Shown piece by piece: positions 26,955 to 38,400 of a stretch of DNA of 64,000 bases. The DNA is from Camarhynchus parvulus. Its lineage: Eukaryota; Chordata; Aves; Passeriformes; Thraupidae. Both the position numbers and the translations under genes were made by a program. The DNA lies in the NCBI RefSeq assembly GCF_901933205.1, contig NC_044590.1, positions 4,355,501 through 4,419,500 of the forward strand. Direction: 5' to 3'. A model generated the notes under the pieces. The model saw only the letters and a list, made by a program, of their open reading frames with translations, searched no databases and was not told the DNA's origin. Positions within the stretch are counted from its first letter, which is position 1. Every line of letters begins with the position of its first letter.

Positions 26955-27580
26955 GGTGGCAGCTGAACGTGAGCCAGATGTGCCCAGGTGCCCAGGAAGG
27001 CCAATGGCACCTGGCCTGTATCAGCAGTGTTGTGGCCAGCAGGACCAGGGCAGTGATTGTCCCCCCGTGCTGGGCACTGGTGAGGCCACTCCTCAGATCT
27101 GGGGCCAATTTTGGGCCCCTCACCACATTGAGCGTGTCCAGGGAAGGGTGGCGGAGCTGGGGAAGGGGGGAGAGAGTGAGTTTGATGAGGAGCAGCTGAA
27201 GGAGCTGGGGGGTCAGCCTGCAGAAAAGGAGGCTCAGGGGAGACCTCATCACTCTGTGACTCCCGGGAAGGAGGTTGTAGCCATGTGGGTTGCTCTCTTC
27301 TCCCAAGTAAGAAGTGACAGAACAAGAGGAAATGGCTTCAGGTTGTGCCAGGAGAGATTGAGGTTGGATATCAGGAAAAATTTCTTCACCAAAAGGGCTG
27401 TCCAGCCCTGGCACAGGCTGCCCAGGACAGCAGTGAAGTTACCATCCCTAGAGAGATTGAAAAGCTGTGTAGATGTGGCACTTGAGGACATGGTTGAGTG
27501 ATGGGCTTGGCAGTGCTGGGGGAGCAGTTGGACTTGATCTGAGAGGGCTTTTCCAACCTAAACAATTCTGTGATTATATG
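26955..27580 (+). mobile_element. CR1 LINE 3' fragment (5'-truncated)
   Basis: This is a 5'-truncated chicken-repeat-1 LINE in the sense orientation. Recognisable blocks run in the consensus order: CTGAACGTGAGCCAG, AAGGCCAATGGCACCTGGCC, TGGTGAGGCCACTCCTC, TTTTGGGCCCCTCACCAC, GTGTCCAGGGAAGGG, AGGAGGCTCAGGGGAGACCT, GGATATCAGGAAAAATTTCT and CTTTTCCAACCTAAAC. It ends ATTCTGTGATTAT, a degenerate form of the CR1 3' octamer repeat. CR1 is the dominant LINE of birds and inserts as 3' stubs. No intact reverse-transcriptase frame is present. The left edge is approximate. It begins about 110 bp after the exon 5 donor. Confidence 0.92.
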
Positions 27581-27689
27581 AAAGTGGAGATAAACTGATG
27601 TCTTTTTCAGACACAGAGCCATTTGTTTAAAATGGTGCAACTTCACATTGCTTGTTAAATCCATGCAAATTTATGTGTAGACTGAACCA

Positions 27690-28080
27690 CCCAAAACCAT
27701 GAGAAGCCAGTCACTACATTAGCATGTCTTGGGAAATTACTAATTTAAGAATCATTACTGCATCTAAACATGCAATAATTGCTATAGTCATTTTTCACTT
27801 TAATTCACCAGGAGATGTTCAGGCAGTATGTTGGGGGTGTGTCAGATAGGTTTTTAAATACGCAGATAGGCTAATATTAAATATCAGGGAATTAATTAAG
27901 ATTAATTACACTCAAAAGTGATGGTGCCTCGTGCTATCCTAGCTCATAAAATGCTCTACCTGCAGAATGCTCACACTGTAATTGACTGCCGTGTTTTGAT
28001 ATAAATCCCAGCTCTTATATTGCACAGTGTAATTGCACAGCAGATCCAGTCCCACAAATTGCTAAAAGAATAGGTTGCCC
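27690..28080. promoter_or_regulatory. Candidate conserved noncoding element in intron 5
   Basis: This AT-rich, repeat-free stretch just after the CR1 has many homeodomain-type cores (TAATTA, ATTA). A duplicated ATTAATTA pair lies at 27891-27908. It also holds GTAATTGACTG and TGTAATTGCAC. The texture resembles developmental enhancers found in introns of neural adhesion genes. This is judged by eye only. Confidence 0.3.
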
Positions 28081-28249
28081 CTTGCATGATAGCCCTGCAA
28101 AAATTTCAAACATTTTCTGCATCAGCTGGAGTGGTTGTGAAAGGCTGTTTCATGGGTTGCTATCAGCCCTAGCCCATCTCCTGGCATGGTAATAGCCCTT
28201 CCCAGGGAGGCTGTAATGCCAGCAGAGTGCACGGGTCACTTCCAGTGAC

Positions 28250-28320
28250 ACCGCATCCTGAACGACGCCGTCGGAGACGCACATTCTGTCAGCTTTATCA
28301 GGTATCCAGTTAACCATGTT
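28250..28320. promoter_or_regulatory. CpG-dense patch in intron 5
   Basis: ACCGCATCCTGAACGACGCC followed by GTCGGAGACGCAC contains six CpGs in 33 bp, far above the surrounding intron. It could be a conserved element or an unrecognised exon-like segment (a GTATCC follows at about 28302). No cadherin peptide is encoded here in the right frame. Confidence 0.22.
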
Positions 28321-30287
28321 GACACAGCTTCTGGGCTGGGGTGGAAAGATAAAGAAAATAGATTACCTCTTTAGTTGGGTGGAAAAAGAGATTTCCCCTG
28401 GGTAAAAGGAGATCTGAAGAAAAATTATTTTATACTCTGTGAACAAGAACAATTATTTTGTTTGTTGTGCCTAGGAAAATATGAAGAGAGGTTGTTTTGG
28501 AGAAGAAATATTTGAGATAAAGTGTGTGTCATCTCAGTGTTGTTGATATTGTTTCAGCAGTGCCAGGTTATTATACCAGTCTAGTCAATAATAAAAAAGT
28601 TAAGACTTTTGATGGAGCCTCTGTGATGTCTGCGATCAGACACTCACAGTCAAAAACATGAGATGAAACAAATTTTGTCCTCCATCCCTAAAAAACCCTG
28701 TGCCCCTTAAAAATGAACTGAACCTACCAGTCACAGTGAATTCAGCAAATTGAATTCTTGCCTTGTCAAAGTGATGGGATGAATCTGCCTTGTACATAAC
28801 ACAGGATTTCCAGCCTTTGCTGTTCCTCACAGAAGCCTTGAACTAGTGGCATCCATATGTAAATAAGCATATTCATACTCTGAAGGTTACAGGAAGATGT
28901 ATTTTATAGAGAGAATAACTGATAAGTATGTTATGAGACCTTATAGACAGGAATACTGAATGATAGAAAAATCTTTGTCAGGAGAACAGTAGAAGGTGAT
29001 GAAGAACATTTTAAGTTGTGTCTGTAGATGACCTTTAGATCCTTCAGCCTCAGTAGCAATGGATTGATGATTTCTTGAACCATCAATCCATTGTAAAGGG
29101 TTCATTTATTAAGCCTTTACAAAACCTTTATAAATACACCGTGCACAAAGCAGTGACCCAAACGCTGGAGAGGAAACTTACAGTGCTGAAAATGGAAGAA
29201 ATTTGGCCCATTTCCAGAAAGAAAATAAAGTTCAAAGTTTTGGGTAGTGGAGGGTTTGAAGAAGCCAATGAATTTATGCCACTTCATAGAGCCCAGTCTC
29301 TTAAGTGATAGGAAAGGCAACATGAAGCCAGGTTTGAACTGAGTGCTGGAAGAGCAGTGACTGAGGTGTAGCTTGGATGTGAACTTGAGAGCTTGGCCAC
29401 CTTTAAACTTAAGATCTACTGTAGGTTCCTTTAGCTTGAATTGGTAGCTTTGCTCTTGAGTGAGAATGTCAGTGGAGCTGCAAGGCACCGCTGGTCCCTC
29501 TGACCCAGCAGGACATGGGTTCTGTGTCTGTTCTGTGCAGCCTTGTGTTCCAGCTGAAGGTGGGTGCATTTACACAGCTTCAGGTTTTCTGCAGCCCCAA
29601 AAAAACCCAAATCTTTTCAGCATCTCTGTCACTCTCGAGTGTTGTCCTTGCTGCTTTTGTTCCCAGGTAATCTAAAAACTAATTATAAAAGAAAGAACAA
29701 TAATTTGCAAGTCTTTGTAAGGCTACATATCAAGAGTTCTGTTTCATTAACTCCCACATTTTCAACACATATTTTCTTATGCATAATTATCTGTATTGCT
29801 TCAGGACTACCATTTTTAAAATACTAGTGTTTTAACACTCCCTGCATTCAGCAAGCCATTTGTCTGATGAAACCTGCCTCGTTCCCTAAGGTGAAACAGA
29901 TTTTTTTCTAATTAGATCAGGAGTTCTGCAGCAAAACTTCCCCTGTTTTTGTGATCATTCTTGAACTTTTAGGGAGGATCATTCCGAGCTTGAGTTATGC
30001 AGAGGTGTATGTGCCTCTGGGACTCAGAGCCCCTGCCCAGGTGCTGTGTGTGCTGGTGAGAGCAAGTTCAGCTGTCTTTTGGCCTCATCTGTTTGTGTCT
30101 ACACTGCAAACCAGAGCACAAACCCCCCAGGGACCTCACAGACATCCCAGACACAGAGTCAGCTGAAAATATGAGCAGAGAAAAGCAAAAAGGGCTCTGC
30201 AGCCACTAAACCAACCCCATGTTGTGGTGTGGAACTGCACAGGCGGCATTGAGTGGTGTCCTGGGAGCCACCCTGGTGTCATTAGTG

Positions 30288-30680
30288 CCGTGGGACACAC
30301 AGCCAAGGGACACACAGCTGTGTGAGACACATCCGTGGGACACACAGCCATGGGACACACAGCTGTGGGACACACAGCCATGGGACACACAGCCATGGGA
30401 CACACATCCATGGGACACACAGCCATGGGACACACAGCTGTGGGACACACAGCCATGGGACACACAGCCATGGGACACACATCCATGGGACACACAGCAA
30501 GGGACACACAGCTGTGGGACACACAGCCATGGGACACACATCCATGGGACACACAGCACACACAGCTGTGGGACACACAGCCATGGGACACACAGCCGTG
30601 GGACACACAGCAAGGGACACACATCCATGGGACACACAGCAAGGGACACACAGCAAAGAACACACATCCATGGGGCACAT
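30288..30680. repeat. Minisatellite, 15-bp unit (GGGACACACAGCCAT)
   Basis: About 26 tandem copies of a 15-bp unit, GGGACACACAGCCAT, form this array. The variable part alternates CAGCCAT, CAGCTGT, CATCCAT and CAGCAAG. Because 15 is a multiple of 3 and the unit has no stop codon in most frames, long repetitive open frames run through it on both strands, up to about 208 codons on the - strand. These frames have no start context or conserved domain and I treat them as by-products of the repeat. The order of variants suggests a higher-order block of about 60-75 bp that was itself duplicated. Confidence 0.95.
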
Positions 30681-31249
30681 CCCCCACATTTCTCTGCCTC
30701 TCACTGTGGCAGGTGTGTGCTGCATCTCCCCTTGCAGGCAGCCCCTGAAATGTTCCCTGCACGCCAAGGAAGTTGCAGCAGGTAGTGATATTTAATATGC
30801 ATGAGTTCTCTTGGCCTTATTTAGCTGCGCTCCCCAGGTCCCGTTTGTGCTGCTGACAGAATTAGTGGCTCTGAATGTCTTTTCTGATCCAGACACCAGC
30901 TTCATATTAAGCTGCAGTTAGGCCTGGCAAGTACAAGGGATAGAAAATTGGTAGCTTAGTTTTCCAAGACGTTTTTTCAAGCTCTGTTTTCAAAAGACAT
31001 CAGCATAAACATGTCAGTAAGCAATCATTGCTTATGATACTCAAGTAATATGCATTATAGGGAAACTTTGAAGCAAGTCCTAATCCAGTTCCAGACACAT
31101 GTATGCACTGTCAGCTTCAGGCTGATGAAATACTCCCTCAGAAATGGCTGGAGCAGAACAGGTGGGTTACAGACTGACAAAGAGTTGTTTTAAATGCAAA
31201 GGAACAAAACAATTTTATTACAAATTAAGGGATAATTCCAGTATTTTGA

Positions 31250-31740
31250 GCCATGTTGAATAATGCCAGCCATTTGTGTCACAATGCTCTAAATTGAACT
31301 TTTAATCACAATTAAGAGCACACAAATTAGGCGTGACATTGTATGCTTATTGCTTAAAGGCTCTGTCACTGATTGATAATGTATATTTGTATTAGTAGTA
31401 TTAGTGCCTAAGTAATATTCATATTTAACACAATTCACTGTGTTGACTTTGACTAACTACCTTCAGATACCACCAGCCTCCAGTGTAATCAATAATCATG
31501 ATACCAAATCATTTGTATGCCAACAGCTACATTTACACTGGAAACTGTCAGTAGGAAAACCTCAGAGACCTGTGGTAGCTGCTGCTGAATATGATAGCAA
31601 TAATTGTCACACTTTTAAGCAATATTTGTTAAAGAATATTGAGCCAGCTCCTTGGCTGGTACAGCAGATGATGCATCAGCTAGAGATTAGTTGGCTACGT
31701 GTATTAATTTTTCAGAATCCTTTGCAAGGTATTTAATTTG
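31250..31740. promoter_or_regulatory. Candidate conserved noncoding element in intron 5
   Basis: About 490 bp of unique sequence without recognisable repeats. It carries dense short motifs: TTTTAATCACAATTAAG, TAATCAATAATCATG, ATAATTGTCA and GATGATGCATCAG. The mix of homeobox and bZIP-like sites suggests an enhancer. Composition alone cannot prove it. Confidence 0.3.
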
Positions 31741-33469
31741 ATTTTATTCCTTCTTCACTCCTGTCATGTTCTTCCTCTTGGGGAAAACGTAAATATTTCA
31801 AACTGACTTTATAAATGTTTCTTAACTGTCTCTTGAGGCACCCACCAGCTCCCATTTGAATACTTGTGCGTGCCCCATGTCTGGCATGTGTCCTGTGGCC
31901 CAGGTCATGCTCACAGAAATGAGCCCCATCTCAGCCATTGAGGAATGGCTCCAGAACAAAGTGTGTTGTCCAGCTTGAGGATGCCTCATGAATACCAAAA
32001 GTAGGACAAAAGACTGAGGGAGAAGATGAATTAAGGAAGGGGAATGTAGTATAGATCTGCCTTGGAGATCCAGCCAGTTTCCCAGCAGACAGATTGACCC
32101 CCTGGAGTCCCTCCTTCCTCTCTGCTGAGGATGGTCTCTAATGGGGAATTGTCTCTTAACAAGGAATGGTTTTTAGCAGGAAGAGCTCCCATTGAGTTGA
32201 AACTGAACCCTGTGGCTCAGGGCTCCCTTCTCCCTTTGCCACAGCTGGCACTGACCACAGGGAAGCCACATGTTGTGGGAGATAGGGAGGCATTGGCACA
32301 TGAGAGCTGTTCAGAGAGAACAGGCAGAGAAAATGAATGCAAAAAAGCACAAAAGGAAAGAAATGTTCACTGAAGCCAGGCCAAAAAAAGGAGCAGGAGA
32401 GAGGCTGCCATCTTCCTGGCACTGCAGATGCTGAGCCAGGACACCAGTGACCACACCAGTGTGCCCAGCACTGCCTGCCTCCTATAGCTTAACCCAGCGC
32501 TGGTGCTGGGCTCAGGACACTTGAGCATGTCACCACAGGTTTGATGAGATTCCTGCAGTCTTGCTTATTGAATTTTTTTTGCCTTGAGTGCAGGCAGTAA
32601 TGCGCTGATGGGTACATGTGCTCAGTGAGTGCAACAAGCAGATAGATGTGCATTGCTGAGAAATCCCTTGCTCCTGGAGATTTCAAACAAAAGCTATCGA
32701 ATGTAATTAAAAATTTGTAGGGGGAGAGTCAGATCTGAGGGGGGAGATACCAGCTTTGCTCTCTGCTTTATCTCTGAATGGAACCATTTCCGCTGCTGGA
32801 AATGCTGTAAGAGAGAGCCCAGTGCTGCCTCAGTTTGAAGATAATAACTTTAATTTTAGCTCTGAATTACTTTTTTTCAAAGACAGTCTGACCTCTGACT
32901 GTAAAGTTATTGAATTGCTACATCTGACATGATGAAGGATAGCTCAACAGGTGGGAGCCAAAGCAGTTCCTGTGTAGGAAAGAAATGCAGATATTAAGAG
33001 CATTGCAAGTCATGAAACACAAATGGTACACCCTGTATTGAAAGCAAAGCTGGACTTCTTCAGGCTTTAAAGAAAACGTGCTGCTTAATTTCCTTTAAAA
33101 AAAAAAAGTGTTTTTCTCCCAGCTCATTTCATGTGGCAGTTTGTTCTCTTTGCTTGATTAAATGTTAATCCGGCCCATCCTAATGGTGTGCAGCTCCTTT
33201 TGTTAAGCTCTGGACTTCTGAGCACCATACATGAAGGGGAAAGTTGCATCAATCACCAGCACAGCGAGAGTGAAAGACAGGAACCAGGGCTAATGCAATT
33301 AGCACATTTATTTGTCATGCCTCACAGGAGCTGGAGACCTCCCTGTAAAGTCAGCTCTGACTCCCAGCAGCAGCCTGATGGTGTGGGGAACTGCTGGGAG
33401 GGAGCAGAGGCCTCCATCCTGCTGGATGGCAGAGCTGGCGTGTCCCTGTCCTTCAGCCCCATCTCCCAG

Positions 33470-33653
33470 CCAGCCCTGGCACAAACAGGTTGCCCAGAGG
33501 AGCTGTGGCTGTCCCATCCCTGCAGGTGAAGCACAGGTTGGATGGAGCTTGGAGCACCCTGATCCGGTGGAAGGTTCCCTGCCTGTGACAGAGGGTTGGA
33601 GCTAGATGAGCTTTAAGGTCTTTCCAGCCCAGCCCATTGTGTGACTCTGTGAA
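33470..33653 (+). mobile_element. Decayed CR1 LINE 3' end
   Basis: This is a diverged CR1 3' fragment. The recognisable parts are CCCTGGCACAAACAGGTTGC followed by CCAGAGGAGCTGTGGCTG, then AGGTTGGATGGAGCTTGGAG, then GGTTGGAGCTAGATGAGC, then CTTTAAGGTCTTTCCAGCCC. It ends GTGTGACTCTGTGA, a degraded terminal repeat. The region just upstream (about 33350-33470) may be more of the same element but is too diverged to claim. Confidence 0.8.
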
Positions 33654-35078
33654 GCTGATGTCCTCTGAAGCCTCAGTTCCCTCTCGGGTTTCTGTGCTTG
33701 AAAAGGCTCCCAAGGTATTAGAAAGTTTTTTTTCTCAGCCCCACGACCAAAGAAGAAGTCGAGATTCCTTGGCTCTGCTTTTCAAAGTTGTTTATTTTTC
33801 CTTATCTATAGCATTCTTTCTCTGACCTGCTGAGATCTGTCTGGCAGGTCAGTTAAATCCTCAGAATTCTACTTTTTCACCCTGTGATAAATTAACTAAT
33901 ATTCTACTCAAATTCTTGTGGCTTGTAAATCCTCACACAAAGTTGATAATTGTTTCCATGGACTAAAATCAAAGGCAGAGGTGTCTTTGACTCCGTGCCA
34001 AGGTCTCTGAGCCCCTCTCCAGAGTCTGGAGTCCTCCAGGGCAGCCAGAGGAATGTCCTGGGTTCTGACAGTTCCCCAGCCCACCGGCCCTGTGGGATGT
34101 GACGCCATCCCGAGTGCCATCCCCTGTTCTCGTGGCAGGGTGGAGGTTCAGCAGGGGCTGAGATGAAGAGGGATGGTGGCCAAAATCTGCAGCCCTCAGA
34201 GGCAGGCAGAGCCTTCTGGGTTGGGGGCCGTGCAGCTCCTCCCTGGCTGTCGGAGCTCTCCCGACACCGCTCAGCCACACACCATTTACAGTAGCCATCT
34301 GTTCCCTCTAATGAGAAAGCTATCCATTTTTTTCACCTGGTTACTGATTGTTCCAGACTATTGTGATTGCTTCGTTTTATTAATTACTCATTTTGACATG
34401 CTGTATCTGTCTCTTTTGTTCAGAAAACAGATGCTCTTGTTTCTGGGCATCATTACTGATGGTTATTGCTAATAAGATAAAGCTGCAGTTCCAGTTTAAC
34501 TGAGGGCTTAACACTGTGGCTCTGGTTATTGAAATGCCTCAGCACTGGGTATTTTATTGAAGCCTGAGGAAATTGCATTCTTAGTGCCGTGGGGGCTCCC
34601 ATTATTTGAAGGAAAGGGACTTCTTAAATGTCTTTTGGTGCGCAGAGCAATGGGGTTGGTAGCTGTTGCTGTTCCTGGAGACCATGATTAAACAAAGAAT
34701 AAACATCACTAAGATCATGCTGAAATCTCTTCACTTACTAATCCCTGGTATTATGGGTGTGAAACACTGCAGGTTCCCATAAGAAACTTCTCGCTCAAAA
34801 TAATTTCCTCACTTTATTTGGAACTAAGCAAAATTTGCTTTTCAGATTGTCAGACGAGGTTCAGTATGTCTTAAAAATTAAAATAGAGTGGTCTGTGAGC
34901 TGTGAAGGGGATAAGATAGCATCACTACACCAGAGTTGAAGTGTTTCCACTGACAATCACTGTTTCAAAATATTATTTCAATATTATATTAAGCTCTGAA
35001 AAACTGTGAGTCGAGTGTAGTTGGAAACCATGTCAGTGCTTTCTGCTGGAATTAGATACTGGCTCCATTCAATTTTGA

Positions 35079-35411
<333 letters not shown>

Positions 35412-38400
35412 TGAGGGAAAGGTTTGCTCTTGCTAGCTGTTGGTGGAAGACTGATGGAGGTGAGAACAATCCCATTGTATATCTTTTTCTGGATGAAGAG
35501 AAAGTGCAGACTTGGGATGGAGGGAACCTGGGTCCTGGTGGTCCCTTCCTGGCTGTGGAATTTGTAAAAGCAGCAGTTTTGTAATGCTCTGTAGCACCAT
35601 TCTCACACACTCACTGCACACCTACAGGGCTGTTATTCTAATTACAGAGCACTGAAAGCCAGCCTGGCAGTGGCCTTTCCCTGACCCTGTGTCTGAAATG
35701 CTCAGTATCCTCCTCCTTGGTATTTAATTCAGTCATTTGCCAACTCAATATCTGGCATCCAGTCAGACTCCAAAGAAGGCTCTGTCTCAAGAAAACACTT
35801 TCTTACTTGGGACCTGATGGAAACCTGCAGAAGTGGGAATATTGACATTGAAATTGCAGGCTCATCCTCTGTCCCCACAGACTATTCTAACAGAGGGTAA
35901 AATGGGGAAAAACCTGAAGTTGAATTACAGGAAATTTATGGGTGAAAAATCAGTGAAGGTGTAAGCTGTATGAGGAAAAGTGATGATTTTTACATGAGCA
36001 CATTTATATGCTTGGAAGAAACAGAGCTGTAAAGGTCTTTAATGTTCTATTTCCAACTCTACTGTTGATTTGTTATTTAAGTGTGGTGTAACCCTGCAGG
36101 TCCCAATATGGGAGCAGGGTTGGTTTAGCTCATTGCTGAGTGTAACTAAAATTACTGCATCCATTCTTTGTTCTGTGTCACCAGTACAATTGGAAGTCTC
36201 CTGAAATCAGAGGGAGTTTTTTTCCTCGATTCTCTCCTTGGTTGTTTGCCAGCTGAGGGGTTAAATACCCCGTGACTTTGGTTTGTGTCAGCAAACATTT
36301 ATCACAGCGGCCCTGCTGCTGGAGGTGTGACAGGGAAGTCTCCGGTGGGCACTGTTTTTAACAAGGTGATTCACAGCCCTGATTGATTGTCTTCCAGCAC
36401 TGTGAGGGACGGGCAGCTGTGGGGGACACGTGGTGGGGACAGAACGTGACATTATTGCTGAGCAAAGAATAGGTACAGCTCCCTTTCTGATTCCTTTGGG
36501 TGGTGATGTCCCAGCTTCAAAGTCCTGATCCTGGTGCTGCTTGGAGGAGGGAACGTGAGAAGTCCCTGAGCTGACAGCTCCGATGACATCTTCCCAGAGA
36601 ATTTTTCCAGCTTTCATTTGAAGGCCACTTTGGGGCATATAAAGGTTTGAAGATTGATACAACATTTCCATAGCAAATCAAATTTCTTACATCTTATTCG
36701 AGGACAGATCAATATTCAAAATGTTCCCAAATGTTTTAACTAGCTCTGTTCATCTGTCAGAGAAGCAGTAAATTGCATCCTCTTCTTGTCTGAAATCCAG
36801 ATAAGCCTTTGAGCTATTAAATAGAACAGGATAATTTGCCTACAAAATACTTGTGCCTCTGCTTCTAGCAGTGTTTTTTGGTATTCTCTGTCCCAGGCTG
36901 GGGTGCTTGCCTTTAAGGCAGGAAGGTAGAAAGCAATCTGTTTTTATTCAAAAGCAATTACTTTTGTCTTTGATGTATTTGTCGGGTGGTTTTTTTCCCT
37001 CTCTCCTGTTTAATCGGTATTCTTTTAAAGGTTTATATTAGTATTGAATTTCTCTTCCTTGCTTTTGTTGAGCCTCCTAGGAATTTGGGTATTGGAGGCC
37101 CTCATTCTGTGTGCTTGGCAAGAAACATGATCTTGTACCTTTGAGAGAGTGATAGAGAGGTCATGGAGTTAAAGGGAATATCTGCAAGCTCCTCCTTTGC
37201 CTCAAAATTATGTGTCCCTCTTTTGTGCAGAGACAAGTGTAGACAATGTATTTAGCTAAGGGAAGATCTTGCACATATTTAGAAACTTTTTATTAGTTGA
37301 AGACGCCTCAGAATATTGTAACAACTAAGGAGGTACCACCAGCCATTGCAAGGGAAGAAATATGTTACCAGAATTCATGATTATTTCTGGCAGCGGTTGA
37401 GAAATGAAAGACACTGCATATTCTTTGAGGTAACAGCAAAATTTGTTCAGTACTGATTCAACAGTAAGTTAGAGATGTATATGCATCTATAAAAATATAT
37501 CTGCATATGTGTGAATATCCATGCTTCAAGCAAACCAAAAAATCTTGTTATATGTTACAGGAGTTCAGCATTCATTTTCCTCAGTGCTGCTGAACTATGC
37601 CTGAGGACTGAAAATGCTTCCCTGGATATCCTGTGCAATAGTTATTTCTCACATTTTCCATATGCCCATTTATAATGGCTGTGATTAAAAATGCAGGATT
37701 GCTTGATTACGACAGTATCTGCAATGTTTTTCATTTTGCACACCTCTGATGAGAGATATCAGAGTATCCCAAATAAATGCTGGCTCTGAGGGCAGCTAGA
37801 ACGAGCAGCCAGTGTCTGTTTGAAGTCAGTCAGAATTTTGCCCAGATTTAATTTTAAAAAACCCGGATAAAAAAGGATATGTGCAGCTTGAGCTGTGCCC
37901 ATGGAAATTTTGCAGAGCAAGACCATCACAGATGTGCTGTAGAGCAGAGGCTGAGCAGGGCACAGTGACCTTGAGCTGCAGGGAAAGCCCTGGTAAGGCT
38001 CCAGTGGGATCAATAGAGCAGCTCCCGTTCCAGCGAGCAGGAAAGGGCCCTGAGGAGCTGTCCAGCACTCCCAGGGTCCAGGCTGGAGCAGAGGCAGGGC
38101 TGTGTGTGCACAGCAGGCAGGGCTATCCCTCCGCAGGATCCAGGTCCCTGCTTGCGGCCGGGCTGTGCTGACCTGGAACAGAGCGTGTGGCCTCATCTCT
38201 GAGCCTGGCAGGGAGCTGCAGAGTGTGCCAGGCCAGGGCAGGGATGGAGGCTGGCCAAGTGAGATGTGACCTACTGACTCAACAGTGAACATGCCAAAAG
38301 AGGGTGGAGTGAAGCAAGGAAAGGGAATGCAGAAGGAGGCGTGCTCCAGCCTGCAGCACGGTGTGACACTGCTGGGCACTCAGCCTCCCGCAGGAGCAAG

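Noticed and set aside
26519..27199. Open frame of about 226 codons on the + strand
   Set aside because: Only 26690-26845 is a real cadherin exon. The rest is read-through of intron 4 and of intron 5 into a CR1 fragment.
30136..30762. Open frame of about 208 codons on the - strand with Cys/Val/Pro/Met repeats, and matching repetitive frames on the + strand
   Set aside because: It is produced wholly by the 15-bp minisatellite, which has no stops in several frames. There is no domain, start context or splice evidence.
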